The notes under the pieces were generated by a model. That model made no database searches. It saw only the letters and a program-made list of their open reading frames with translations, and had not been told where the DNA came from. From Ananas comosus (lineage: Eukaryota; Streptophyta; Magnoliopsida; Poales; Bromeliaceae), in the NCBI RefSeq assembly GCF_001540865.1, contig NC_033629.1, forward strand, positions 632,501 through 696,500: DNA of 64,000 nt, in the 5' to 3' direction. This document shows, piece after piece, positions 1 through 10,209 of the stretch; within the stretch, counting starts at the first letter, position 1, and each line of letters begins with the position of its first letter. The translations under genes and the position numbers were made by a program.

Positions 1-1126
1 GGGTCGGGGTTAAAACTGGGTTACAGGGCAATATCCGCGAAAATTGTCGCGTCTTCAACTGATTACTTAAAAAGATTTCCTAGTAGAAATTTGTTGATTG
101 TGAAAGTTCTAGTTTACTAATAAAGAAGTTTATATATTCGTCCTCATGTTGGATTTGTTACGGTGGATGATGGTCATTTAGATCAAGATTAAAGCATGGG
201 TCGCAGTTACACCAAAATAAAAGTTGCTCAGGTAGTTGAATTGGGTCGAGCACAACGAACCATATAGTTTCTTGTGTCTGTGCACAAATTCTAAATGTAA
301 TTTATTTTTGATCATTTGAAATATATGTTATTTATATGTCTTGCATTATTTTCTATCAGATCTGCATAATTATGCTTAATGAATTAAACCTACATAGTTA
401 ATTTGTACACACTTCAAAATGTAAATATATTTAAGTGTCAAACTCAAGTTCTAAACTTGGTGTTTCATAACATCAATACGCGTTTATAAAGTCTACAAAT
501 GATAAGAACGTTACATATTTTAAAAACTCCTAAACACATATCATGCGGCATAGAATTAATAAGAAAAAATATCGTACAATTGCGTGTTGAGGAACTCGCC
601 CCTGGTAACCACTCTGAAAAGGATGCCTCTCACTTGACATTCCAACTAATCCCCAGTTCCGTGCCCAAAAGAGTTTCTTTAACCTTTTTTTTTCTTTTTT
701 CTTTTTTCTTTTTTTCTAATATTGTCACCAAAGAATAGTCTCAAATAATTTTGTTTTATAGCGACGATTTTAGTATTGAATATAAAATAGTAAAGTATAA
801 TTTTGAATAACTTAAATTTTTGAAGAACAATAAAGTAGGAGATTCTGAATCTGAGTTCTTATCCTTTGATCAATTGAGAGAAACGACAAAACTCAGTGCC
901 TTTTCTTATCGTCTTTCTAATTTTTTAAACTTGACAGAGCAAAAGAAAAAAGAGAAAATAGAAAATGAAAAAATAATAATAATCTCACCAGTATTGATAA
1001 CCCGGGCCTGATTGGGTTGGGCTACGCTTGAATTTGGGCCTGAAATTTTTGCACATCACACTCCAAATTGAGGTGTCCAGGTCAAGTCAAATAAAAGAAA
1101 ATTTACAATTGCATCCCCTCAAAATG
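1..1126. other. AT-rich intergenic DNA, no recognisable gene
   Basis: No coding region can be supported. Positions 196-267 hold a short open frame (23 codons ending TAG at 265) that could be the end of an exon entering from the left, but nothing in it is recognisable. The rest is AT-rich with T runs near 680-720. Confidence 0.4.
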
Positions 1127-1320
1127 CTTTTTTTTTTTTTTTTTTTTTTTGAAGATGTAGTTTTTTTTTTTTTCTTTTGTGAGATAGGTAACACGGTATC
1201 TGCTTCGTTTATTTCATTTAGAAATAAATATAGCTTAAAATATAAATCAACTAATATTCGAACTTAAAACCTCAGGTACCAACCACCAAGTCTTTTGCCA
1301 CTTGCTCTAGGGACGATCGA
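1127..1320 (-). mobile_element. tRNA-derived SINE, reverse orientation
   Basis: Reverse copy of the SINE family that recurs in this window. It has a T run (the poly-A tail read on the other strand) at 1127-1173, then the 3' body, a B-box-like stretch (reverse of TTCGAAT) near 1256-1262 and the A-box side near 1290-1310. Short direct repeats CAAAATG at 1120 and 1329 may be the target-site duplication, but several bases lie between the body and the right repeat, so that is tentative. Confidence 0.7.
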
Positions 1321-2290
1321 CATGTCTCCAAAATGTTGTTCTTATATATATATATTATTAATGTATTGATATAAACAATAAAAAATTTTTGGTTATTAAT
1401 GCAAATAGTTTGAGGCATAATGTAAATTTCCTATCATATTAACATTGTATAAAATATTGTTTAATTGAATAGGAGGTGTTGGTAAATATTTTTGCTACAC
1501 CATCAATTACATTTTGGATACGAGTAATTATCGCTTGAAACTTGATAGAAAAGTAACGATTTTAATGAAGAGATAGAATTATAGTTACTTTTTCACTGAA
1601 AAGCGAAGAGAATTAAGTACTTTTAATCGTAAAAATCCACTTTCGTTATTTAAAATTATAAGTCTAACTTTTCTAAAATGCCATAATTAATTTTGCTCTA
1701 GCAGGTAGCGAAATCAATTACCAAAGGAAAAAAAAAATAAAAGTTAACTAGTGTAATATATATATATATATTTCCATCCTCTTGTGCATCTAGCACAATT
1801 TGACGAAACAAATACATAAATTGAGAGAACTTCGATTCTAAATCATTGATCTTTTATCAAACATATATTAGTGAAAAAATTAATTTTCACATGTTCAACA
1901 GATTTTTATTTTTTATTTTTTTTTTATGGACAATCGAACAAACCCATAGTATCACATGTTCAACTGAATTTTTTTTTTTTAATGGCCAATCGAACAAACC
2001 CATAATATTATTTTTCAAATCCCATATATAATTCATACTATTTCCAATTAGCGGATAGTTTAAAATTTTTTTACTTTTTTTAAATAAAAAATTTAAATTT
2101 GGAATATTAGAATATCAACTATCAGATCTAGAAATTTCCAAACAAAACAATACGTCAATGCCTTGCATTGTTTTTTTTTTTTTTTAACAAAAAAAAACGT
2201 CACAAACCGTAGGCCAAAGCGTGTGGACTATCCATCTCTCTTTCTTTCTTTTCTCACCCCCAAAAATCTTTTCACAAAAAAAACCCACTT
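1321..2290. other. AT-rich intergenic DNA
   Basis: Poly-T and TA runs (for example 1758-1771). A direct repeat of about 25 bases covering the phrase ATCGAACAAACCCATA occurs near 1932 and 1988. No coding potential is recognised. Confidence 0.4.
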
Positions 2291-2307
2291 AGAAGGGAAT
2301 ATATATA

Positions 2308-2536
2308 GAGAGAGAGAGAGGCCACCACACGAACACGCGAAGGGCGTTCCGTGTGGCGTCAACACACCGTATCATGACAGTGCCTTAATATGCCGCCACG
2401 TGTACGGCTGTAGCGCACCACGGGCGTCGCTATCAAAGCGCCCGACGACGACGCCAACGGGCGCAAAATTTCCCCCCACTCGGCGCTTCCTCTCTCGCCG
2501 CGGTAACAAACCCCTCTCGTACGTAGCTCTACGAAA

Positions 2537-2598
<62 letters not shown>

Positions 2599-2695
2599 TT
2601 GTAGAGAGAGAGAGAGAGAGAGAGAGAATATGTATTATATTACGACGTGTATGCACACACACACACACACACATACACACACACACAGAGCGAGG

Positions 2696-2727
<32 letters not shown>

Positions 2728-2730
2728 TTG
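2308..2730. repeat. Microsatellite cluster (GA)n, (CT)n, (TA)n, (CA)n
   Basis: GA repeats at 2308-2321, a long CT run at 2539-2584 followed by TA, GA repeats at 2604-2628, CA repeats near 2653-2686 and GA repeats to about 2727. The block lies just upstream of the start codon at 2747, so it is probably the promoter or 5' UTR of that gene. Frames called across it on both strands encode only Ser-Leu, Arg-Glu or Thr-His repeats and are not genes. Confidence 0.85.
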
Positions 2731-2746
2731 AATCGGGGTAATATTA

Positions 2747-3204
2747 ATGGAGTGGTGGGATCGCGTGGCGATGCCGATGAGGCGGGTTTGGATCGGCGCG
2801 GCGACGCGTCTCCGCCTCCGGAGATCCACCGGTAAGTAGTTAATTACGTGCGGTACATGTCTTGCCTTGATGGACGGCGTGGATTCGATCGATCGCCTGA
2901 TTGGGGGTGTATGCATGCACTGTTTGGTATTTTGCTACATATGTTAGCAGGGCTGTGGGAGCTGAGGAAGGAGGTGAGCACGTGCGAGTACGAGGACGTG
3001 CGCGTGATGTGGGAAATGCTGCGGAAGCAGCACGTGGCGGAGGAGGCCGACGTGGCGGCCTCGGAGAGGAGGAGGGGAACGCGGCGGGGAGAGGACACGT
3101 GGCACGATCTGGTGGTGGCGGAGTTTGGGGACCGAGAGAGACGCAGCGGAGGAGGAGGAGGAGCTCCGCTTCTTCATAAGTGGTGCTGCTGCCGCCGGTT
3201 TTGA
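2747..3204 (+). CDS. Small uncharacterised plant protein (WWDRV...VMWEML family), two exons
   Basis: Exon 1 is 2747-2831 and exon 2 is 2951-3204, joined across a 119-base GT-AG intron (donor GTAAGT at 2832, acceptor CAG ending 2950). The product is 112 residues. It starts with a basic amphipathic segment beginning MEWWDRV, followed by a short conserved core at residues 41-52 (EYEDVRVMWEML). The rest is a charged tail ending in a CCC cluster. I recall small stress-responsive plant proteins with the same start and the same DVxVMWEML core, but know no assigned function. The second exon continues the frame exactly, and the GC content is well above the flanks, which supports a real gene. No signal peptide or membrane span is visible. 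It converges with the transporter gene at 5023-7136. Confidence 0.7.
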
Positions 3205-3365
3205 AACGGATCCGGGTTCGATCAGCTACTATCATTCCATTTGGATCCGAAACCTACCAAGCATTTTTTTTTCCCCTTTCTATTTATTTTTATTTATTTT
3301 GTTTATATTACATTAGAGATACATCAGATATCAAAGAGTGTTGTATATATTAAACCGGCTAGATT

Positions 3366-3920
3366 ATTATAAAGAGTTAGTCTTCTATACTATCTATATT
3401 ACCGAGACTCCAGTACTATAGTCTCGTTTTCGATTTTAAGGTATTCAAATCAACGATCCATACTGTTAAAATTGATCTAGTGTATTTAAAATTTTTAGAA
3501 ATAAAATTTTATATTTTTTCAATATAGTTTACCTTATGATCAAATCATTTCAAAATTGTCAATTTTCAATGACTACTACGTCGAGTTTGAAGTTTAACGG
3601 TGTAGAAGAATCTAAATTTCTTCAAATTTTGATAGAAAATACTTTAAACTATCTAGATTAAGGTTAACATTCTTAATCTTGAATTTAAAAGTTCTATACT
3701 CAAATTTTAAAGATTATTTAATTTTTACCGTTCATTTTGATATAATTTATTTAGTAAGTAAACGATGTCGAAAAAACTAAAATTTTATTCCTAAAAACTT
3801 CATACATCCTATATCATTTTTAATGGTATGGATCGTTAATTTGAATCTAAGATCGAAAACAAGATTATAGTACTGGAGCTCCGGTACTATAGATAGTATA
3901 GTAGCCTAATTCTTATTATA
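3366..3920. mobile_element. Fold-back element (family A), copy 1
   Basis: The two ends are inverted repeats of over 100 bases. The left end reads in from about 3366 (CTATACTATCTATA) and the right end near 3888-3905 is its reverse complement. Each end contains its own small hairpin: arms CGAGACT/AGTCTCG at the left (about 3402-3426), and TATAGTAC/GTACTATA around a GGAGCTCC core at the right (about 3866-3891). The interior has no coding capacity. It shares interior phrases (CGATCCATACTGTTAAA and similar) with the copies at 8439 and 32331. Confidence 0.7.
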
Positions 3921-4231
3921 CACATATATATTTCCCTTGACAGTATTATTTTCTGTTTTCCATTCTATTTTGTATGTTTTGTATTAAAATTGTTGAGATC
4001 GAGCGCGGCTCTAATGATATACCCTATATTATTTTTAATGGTACGGATCGTTAATTTGAACCTAAAATCGAAAACAAAATTATAGTACCGGAGCTCCGGT
4101 ATTATAGATAGTATAGTAGCCTAATTCTTATTATACATATATATATTTCCCTTGACAGTATTATTTTCTGTTTTCCATTCTATTTTGTATGTTTTGTATT
4201 AAAATTGTTGGGATCGAGCGCGGCTCTAATG
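3802..4231. repeat. 215-bp tandem duplication of the right end of the fold-back element
   Basis: Units 3802-4016 and 4017-4231 are near-identical, each ending GCGGCTCTAATGA. The phrase TAATGG recurs at 3821 and 4036, giving a period of 215. The duplicated unit holds the right terminus of the fold-back element plus about 100 bases of flanking DNA, so the duplication happened after the insertion. Confidence 0.9.
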
Positions 4232-5022
4232 AAGGTTACAGAAATAAAAAGCTTCTTTTTATTAGTATACTGAAAATCAGATTATTACAAACAACAAGCT
4301 GTACGTTGTAATAATCCCATTTAAACTTTACATTACATCTTATTTTCCATTCTCATCAAGTTGATCATGTATGATTCCCTCAAATGGACCAAATACGACA
4401 ATAGGAACCGATAATTTCGAATCAAATTCCAGTTTTGTAGCAGCATGATGAAAGATTCGGCTAGTTCGATTCCAGCTGTTAAGATCAAATGCTATTTTGT
4501 GACTGATTCTGATTTAGACATCTACTGCAGATGAAACTTTTACTGTACAACTAAACAGATCGTAAGTGCTGTAAGATGCTACTCTTCCACTCTTTTGGAC
4601 ATTTTTAAGTGTAATAAGCTGCTACTACTATAATAAAGCTCTTAGTGAGTTGAACAAGTAGCAAAATGGCTTTGAAGTATAGTTTATCCTTAAAAAGTAT
4701 TTTCTATATCTTTTGTGTTCAATTAGCGAACTTCGCATTCTGCAGAGATAGGTAAGCTAAAAACAGAGAATTTAGACCGCCATCAAAACAGATGCATAAA
4801 AACATATATTTCATTAATGTGTCACCCAATTTATGCAACATTCTGATCAATAACAAATAATTGATTTTACAACTATCAGCTGGTATCCGAATCTACAACA
4901 TTCTGTTCTTTACAACGAAAAGGATACATCTATAAACAGTTGCTGCACATTGCATCAAGCTTAAATGGTACAACAATTTCCTATTCCACTTTGAATACAC
5001 CTTCGAGAGTAATTTCCGGGTC
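4232..5022 (-). other. Probable 3' UTR and downstream region of the transporter gene
   Basis: Unique-looking AT-rich DNA directly after the stop codon at 5023-5025 of the minus-strand transporter. No open frame or repeat is recognisable. The extent of the UTR cannot be set from sequence alone. Confidence 0.4.
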
Positions 5023-5714
5023 TTACGGTTCCCGCAAAAGACTTGCAGAAGCATCGTCATGCGTTTCCTGAATCTGCACCGGCAGAGATCCGAAACAATT
5101 CTCAGACGGCACGGGATTGGGAATAAAACTGACCCACGTTTTATCCTTAATGTATTCTATGCCAAAATAGAGGAGAGCTCCGAACACCATAACACTCCCG
5201 CTAACAATGAATGTTCGGATTGAGGCCAAGCTCATGACGATAAGGATTAAGAAAGTCGGGGGTATGCAGATAAGTACTGCACCGACTGTTCCGACGGGGA
5301 TTTTGTACGGCCTATGAAGATCTGGCTTCTTTATTCTGAGTTTTACGAAAGCGGCAAACTCGAGAAGCATTCCTAGAGCGTACAGGAAGTTGAGGAATTC
5401 GATTATCTCTTGAAAGCTCATGCAGGATAAGAGGATAACCCCTGTCGCCGAGCACAGGATGCTAAAAGTTGGGGTTCCATATTTCGATCTACAGAAGCAC
5501 CATTTGCATTTCAAAGGGCTATTCTATATAATACTATGAAGATTACCATAAAACTATAAATTGTAAATTGCAAGAATGAAACATATTTAAGAACTTAAAG
5601 TTTAACGAGAGAGAAAGTACGAATTTGAGCTATTCTAATCTGCCATTCTTCTAGGTAAGTTCAATTACACATTTTCACGCAACAACTAGAAGTAACCAGG
5701 AAGAAGAGTCTATC

Positions 5715-5746
<32 letters not shown>

Positions 5747-7136
5747 CAAATGACGCTCCAAATGCAAGTTACTGGTGAAACAAGCATGTTGCCCCAAATG
5801 CTCATTAACCACCAATTAGATAATATCGCTTTATGTGTTTAGCTTCACACCTCATGTTTGGTCTCGACAGTGCTAATAGGCCAGAAAACTGAAATTTGAG
5901 AGATGGCGACAAATTTTCTGGAATAACTAGCTCTTACTTTAACCCCGAACCAAACCAAACCAAACGGAGACTTACTTCTTCAATCAAGCATTTGATTAGC
6001 TTTTCGCACTGGTACTCTTTTAATTAAGTCCATTCTTAAGCAAACGAAGCAAATATTTCACAAATGAATAATAAAAGCTGAAGCAGAATTGAATTGCTTT
6101 GTGAAATAGAAGAAGTTTGGGAGGGGAACCTGCGGGCGAAGACGGCGGGGAGCATCCCCATCTCGCTCATGCCGAGCAACTGGAAGGAGTCGCTGCTCAT
6201 CTCGGCCTCGAAGAGGCCCATGTTGGACATGGCGGCGGCGAGCTGGATCCAGCAGCGGAGCCAGGGCCCGCCGATGGCCATGCCGACCTCGGCGAAGTAG
6301 CCGTCGGTCCAATTCTCCGGCGAGGAGCCGGCCATGGCGCCGGTGCCGGCCATGAGCGGGACGAGGTAGGAGGCGACGACGAGCCCCACGGCCCCGAACA
6401 CGGCCCTGGGGAAGGAGCGGCTAGGGTTGTCGACCTCGCCGGCGAGGGTGCTGGCCTTGTCCCAGTAGTTGAGGTTCCAGAACATGCTGTTGAAGTAGGT
6501 GCGGAGGTCTAGGGCTTTGGGGTCGAAGGCGAGCCAGCGCGCGGGGCGGAGGCGCGGGGCGGCGAGGAGGGCGAGGACGACGAAGGGGGAGAGGGAGAAG
6601 GCGGTGAGGGCGAGGGCGGAGAGGCCGACGAGGTGGAGGCCGCGGTAGTTGAGGAAGGTGAGCGCGGCGGTGAGGGCGACGAGGGCCGGGGCGCGCGCGG
6701 CGGGGAGGGCGAAGAGCGGGAGCGAGCCGCGGAGGTAGTCGAGGAAGAGGACCGGGTAGAGGGCGTTGTCCATGGTGCCCGACACCCACTTCCACACCCC
6801 CTCCTGGAACCCCCAGAACGGCCCGAACGCCGACGAGATCCACAGCACGTACCCGCCGTTCTCCGGGAAGGACGAGGCCAGCTCCGCCGTGATCAGCGCC
6901 TCCGGGAGGGACCAGATCGCCGGGAAGAGCACGAACCCCAGCAGGGAGAGGAGCGGGCCCCCGCCCCCGCGCACCGAGTCCTCCACCCCGAAGGGGCCCC
7001 CGGACACGTCGTAGAAGATCAGGGCGATGAGCGGGAGCACCCCCAGGGGCCGCCGCCGTGGGGGAGCCGCGCCCCCCGCATCCGAGGAGGAGGACGACGA
7101 CGACTGGCGATCGGGCTCCCCCACCACCTCCCCCAT
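5023..7136 (-). CDS. Polyamine/amino-acid transporter (PUT/RMV1 type, APC superfamily)
   Basis: Exon 1 is 7136-6130 and exon 2 is 5488-5023, separated by a 641-base GT-AG intron. The joined product is 490 residues, the normal size for this plant L-type transporter group, which imports polyamines (and paraquat) and sits at the plasma membrane or endomembranes. After a Ser/Pro-rich N-terminus comes the first helix with the family signature [13 protein letters not shown] (residues 41-53), then further hydrophobic helices for a total of about 12. [19 protein letters not shown] and the junction segment [12 protein letters not shown] are all typical of the PUT proteins. Exon 2 supplies the last helices and a polar tail ending LREP. 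The splice junction rebuilds AGA (Arg) and keeps the family reading. Exon 1 is extremely GC-rich. Overlapping frames in it on both strands are artefacts. Substrate is inferred from family only. Confidence 0.92.
5489..6129 (-). other. Intron of the transporter gene
   Basis: Holds a (TA)n run at about 5715-5741. At about 5918-5967 there is a fragment ending ACCCCGAACCAAAC that resembles the right end of the MITE at 58947-59285. Confidence 0.6.
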
Positions 7137-7750
7137 TAATGGAGCTAATCGAGCTCGAGGAGGAGGAGGAGGAGGAGGATGAAGACGAGGACGCCGACGA
7201 CGACGAATTAAAAGGGTTGGAATTAAAATTTAAAAGGGTGTGCGTAGGGTCAAGCAAATGATTTATTCTCTTTTATAAATTACGAGTGCAAATGGTTGAT
7301 TCTTTAAAAAAAATTTTATAGTTATGAGTTTTTTTTTTTTTTTTTTTTTTTCAACGTGAGGTTCTGATTTTCAATGAATAAAATAAATAGTATACTATCG
7401 ATTCTCAAAATAAATAAATAAATAAATAAATAAAAGGGTGTGGAAAAATGTACGACGTACCCCTCAACTATTCACATTTTTTATAGAAAACGGATCTCTG
7501 AGAGCGAACTCCATCATTTTCCTTAGTGATATTTAGTTTTAATTCCTTTTTAATGAAGTTATTCTAATGAACGAAATTAGCAACTTCATAATTTTATCAA
7601 ATTTGGTTTTATTTCGTTATATTTTAGTACCTAAAGACCAACATAATTGAAAGTTCTTAAACGTAACGAAAATTTTAACTTAATCAATCAGAATAAGCAT
7701 AAATAGTTTAAAATTTTTAAAAATAGTACGGTAACGTATTTCCAAATATC
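7137..7750. other. Upstream region of the transporter gene
   Basis: A GGA/GAC-rich stretch at 7150-7205 forms the 5' leader side of the transporter. It is followed by T runs (about 7327-7351), an (AAAT)n run at 7410-7433 and AT-rich DNA. The phrase AGTATACTATCGATTCTC near 7389 resembles the tail of the SINE family but is too short to call. Confidence 0.4.
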
Positions 7751-8257
7751 GGGTTAATTACACCAGTAATCCCCAACCTTTTCATCAATTTTTATTTGGG
7801 TCCCCAACCTTTTTTTTTTTACAATTGAGTCTCTAATCTTTTGATTTTATTACAATTAGGTCCCAACCGTTAAAAAATATATTAAAATTAACGGAATCAC
7901 CACGTCAGCACCTATTTGGTTTACTTTTGCATGTTAATTTAGGTTTCTAAACTTTGCACATTTTTTACTTTAGTCTCTAAAAATAAAAATTTTAAATTTT
8001 AAATTTAAAATCAAAAATAATATTAAAATTTTGTTGCAATCTGCTGACACAACGCTACCATGAGGCTGACATGGTGCCTCCGTGGCACTGACATGGTGCT
8101 GACATGAGCATTTTCCTTCCATTTTAATACTTATCTAACGGCTGAGATTTAATTGAAATGAAATCAAGAGATCAGGAACTCAATTGCAAAAAAATAAAAG
8201 TTAAAGACCCAACTGAAAATTGGTGAAAAAGTTGGGGACTATTAGTGTAATTAACCC
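7751..8257. mobile_element. Mutator-like MITE with 9-bp target-site duplication
   Basis: The terminal inverted repeats begin GGGTTAATTACACCAGTA on the left and end with the inverse TAGTGTAATTAACCC on the right. They continue inward for tens of bases (CCCCAAC...TTTTCACCAATTTT type sequence). A perfect 9-bp direct repeat CCAAATATC flanks the element at 7742-7750 and 8258-8266. A 9-bp duplication and long TIRs are the hallmarks of Mutator-like elements. At 507 bp with no coding capacity it is non-autonomous. Confidence 0.92.
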
Positions 8258-8375
8258 CCAAATATCCTATAGTCCAGGGATATTCCGTATATTTTTTTCC
8301 GAAATCATTGTAAAGTGCGCGGGGATATCTTCAGGAGCAATTTGGATCGTGGTGGCGAATAAGACGAACATAAGG

Positions 8376-8398
8376 GGTTAGTACGTGTGTGTGTGTGC

Positions 8399-8435
<37 letters not shown>

Positions 8436-8436
8436 A
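8376..8436. repeat. (GT)n(TA)n microsatellite
   Basis: GT repeats followed by TA repeats directly abut the left end of the fold-back element starting at about 8439. Confidence 0.9.
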
Positions 8437-8438
8437 AA

Positions 8439-8973
8439 GCTAGGCTGTTATATTATCGGTAGCACGGACGTCTTCGTGCTACCAAGTTGTTTTCAATGAT
8501 GCTGCTTCCAAATCGACGATCGGTTCCATTAGACTTGATTTACACTATTGAAAATATTTTAAAACTAAATTTCATAATTTTTCGGTATCATTTACCTATC
8601 AAACGAGTAGTCTCAAAATAAACGGCTGAAAATAAAAATCTCATAAAAAATAATGATAGAAATCTTGAATTTAAGATAAGAGCTATTGATCTTACTCTAA
8701 ATAGTAAAAAAAAATTTCATCTGATTTTAATTATTTTACACCGTTAAATTTATAAATACATCATATTTATCAATTAAAATTGTCAATTTTGAGACCTTTT
8801 GATCACTAGCCAAATGGCCCAAATGATGTCGAAAAATTCTGAAATTTAGTTTCCAAATAATTTCAATAGTGTAGTTCAAGTCTAACGGAGCCGATCGTCG
8901 ATTTGGAAGCCGCATCATCGAAAACAACTTGGTAGCACGGAAGCCTCCGTGCTACTGATAGTATAACAGCCAG

Positions 8974-8974
<1 letters not shown>
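8439..8974. mobile_element. Fold-back element (family A), copy 2, between microsatellites
   Basis: The long inverted ends match over more than 100 bases (both contain AAATCGACGATCGG or its complement). The left end carries a hairpin with arms GGTAGCACG (8458-8466) and CGTGCTACC (8475-8483). The right end carries GTAGCACGGA (8932-8941) and TCCGTGCTAC (8946-8955). The left flank is (GT)n(TA)n; the right flank is (CT)n(TA)n to 9028. There is no open frame of interest. Flanking by microsatellites and absence of an ordinary target-site duplication recall the Micron elements of rice. Confidence 0.8.

Positions 8975-9028
<54 letters not shown>
8975..9028. repeat. (CT)n(TA)n microsatellite
   Basis: CT repeats then TA repeats adjoin the right end of the fold-back element ending at about 8974. 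Confidence 0.9.
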
Positions 9029-9446
9029 TCGGTGCAACGGGTGTGTATCACTGTTGTGAGACTCAACGGTGGGGCCCGGATGTGTCGGGACCACGTGTCA
9101 GTGAAATCAAACGTGATATACAATCGCTATCCCAGTAGATTGGAAGTTTGGAACTCTATTATGCGGCGGCGTCGGGCCATATTTATCGCTTTGGTTATTG
9201 GAGGATCCGACGAGTAACGTGGCCTCATATTCAAAGTCGTAAGAATCGGGTTGCATTTGGAGACCTGGATTTTTTTGCATAATAATACAAGTGAAAGAAA
9301 AGTACACCTCGTGGATCTCAAGATATATATATAATAGTAATTGAAAAACAACCACTTTAGATTTATAATAACAAATAAATAAGTAAATAAATAAATAAAG
9401 CGTAATGAATGCAAGATAAATGAGCTATATAGATTTATCGAATCAA
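9029..9446. other. Intergenic DNA without recognised feature
   Basis: Short frames on both strands here have no recognisable domain. The DNA is of mixed composition (GC-rich to 9180, AT-rich afterwards). Confidence 0.3.
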
Positions 9447-9467
9447 CATGAATACTTACATATAATC

Positions 9468-9769
9468 TACGGTCTGTAAAGTAAGTGGCAAAGGAGCTGG
9501 TGGTTGGTATCTGAGACTCAAGTTCGAATTTTTTTTTCTTTTTTTTTTTTGAGAGATAGGTAGCACGCTATCCGCTTCGTTTATTTCATTTAGAAATAAA
9601 CTTAGCTAGAAATATGAATCAACCATCAAATCCTTTGCCACTTGTTCTAGGGACGGTCAGTAAGTTCGAATCCTAGTTTCACATTTCCAGCTAAGTTTAT
9701 TTTAAATAAAATAAACGAAGCGGGTAGCGTGCTATCTATTTCTAAAAAAAAAAAAAAAAAAAAAAACAT
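9468..9769 (+). mobile_element. SINE (outer copy), interrupted by a second SINE
   Basis: Forward SINE split into 9468-9529 (5' part with the A-box side TGGCAAAGGAGCTGGTGG and the start of the B box, AGTTCGAAT) and 9672-9769 (3' body and A tail). The sequence CATGAATACTTACAT at 9447-9461 recurs as CATGAATACTTAGAT at 9770-9784, a target-site duplication with one mismatch just past the A tail. Another SINE of the same family sits in the B box. Confidence 0.88.
9530..9661 (-). mobile_element. SINE (inner copy), inserted in reverse into the outer SINE
   Basis: Reverse-oriented copy with the poly-A tail read as T runs at 9530-9550, then GAGAGATAGGTAGCACGCTA and the body, ending CTAGGGACGGTCAGT. 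It is flanked by a perfect 10-bp duplication AAGTTCGAAT at 9520-9529 and 9662-9671. This is the B-box sequence of the host SINE, so the order of insertion is clear. Confidence 0.9.
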
Positions 9770-9784
9770 CATGAATACTTAGAT

Positions 9785-9930
9785 GTAGAGTACCCGTGCT
9801 ATACACGGCGCGATTTTTTTATTTGGGAAGTATTTGTCAAATTGGTGAGAATCAGCATGAATCTGAAGATTTAGAACACCCATGCTATGCACAGAGTATT
9901 TGTGAGGTTAGTGAGATTATTTAGCTTGTC

Positions 9931-9976
<46 letters not shown>

Positions 9977-10056
9977 TTGTTGCGTTTTAGCGCTCAGTTG
10001 AATGAGAGGATTACAGACGAATTTAATTTATGACGAAGAAACTGAACTGAGCGCAG
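9785..10056. other. Intergenic DNA with a (TA)n run
   Basis: Contains two similar phrases (TACCCGTGCTATACACGG near 9791 and ACCCATGCTATGCACAG near 9878) and a (TA)n run at about 9937-9972. No gene is recognised. Confidence 0.4.
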
Positions 10057-10209
10057 GTTCCACATGGGGAGGCAACCGTTGGTAATCGTGGCGGATGCGG
10101 AGCTGTGCAAGGAGGTGGGTATCAAGAAGTTCAAGGATATCAAGAACAGGAGCAGCCCCCCTCCCACCGTTGGATCTCCTCTCCACCAAGATGCGCTCTT
10201 TCTAACAAG
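10057..10209 (+). pseudogene. MAX1: Orphan exon of a CYP711A (MAX1-type) cytochrome P450
   Basis: A 153-base segment between a plausible acceptor (GCGCAG, ends 10056) and donor (GTACTC, from 10210) encodes 50 residues starting FHMGRQPLVIVADAELCKEV and ending SPLHQDALFLTR. This matches my memory of an internal exon of MAX1, the P450 that oxidises carlactone in strigolactone synthesis, including the GRQPLV..A..ELC.EVGIKKFK.I.NRS stretch. No preceding N-terminal exon, following exon, heme loop or I-helix was found nearby, so it is a gene fragment and cannot make an enzyme. The reading frame is open and the splice sites look intact, suggesting a fairly recent copy or transduplication. Several substitutions at usually conserved sites (SPPPTVG, HQDALFL) fit relaxed constraint. 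Confidence 0.8.

Noticed and set aside
2163..2916. Frames made of Ser-Leu, Arg-Glu and Thr-His repeats
   Set aside because: Direct translations of (CT)n, (GA)n and (CA)n microsatellites.
3366..3920. Helitron, because of hairpins near the ends
   Set aside because: Both ends are inverted repeats of each other and neither shows the TC start or CTRR end of Helitrons.
6421..7257. 278-residue minus-strand frame and plus-strand frames over the transporter exon
   Set aside because: They are out-of-frame shadows of a very GC-rich exon; products are Arg/Pro/Gly-rich with no domain, while the transporter frame matches its family throughout.
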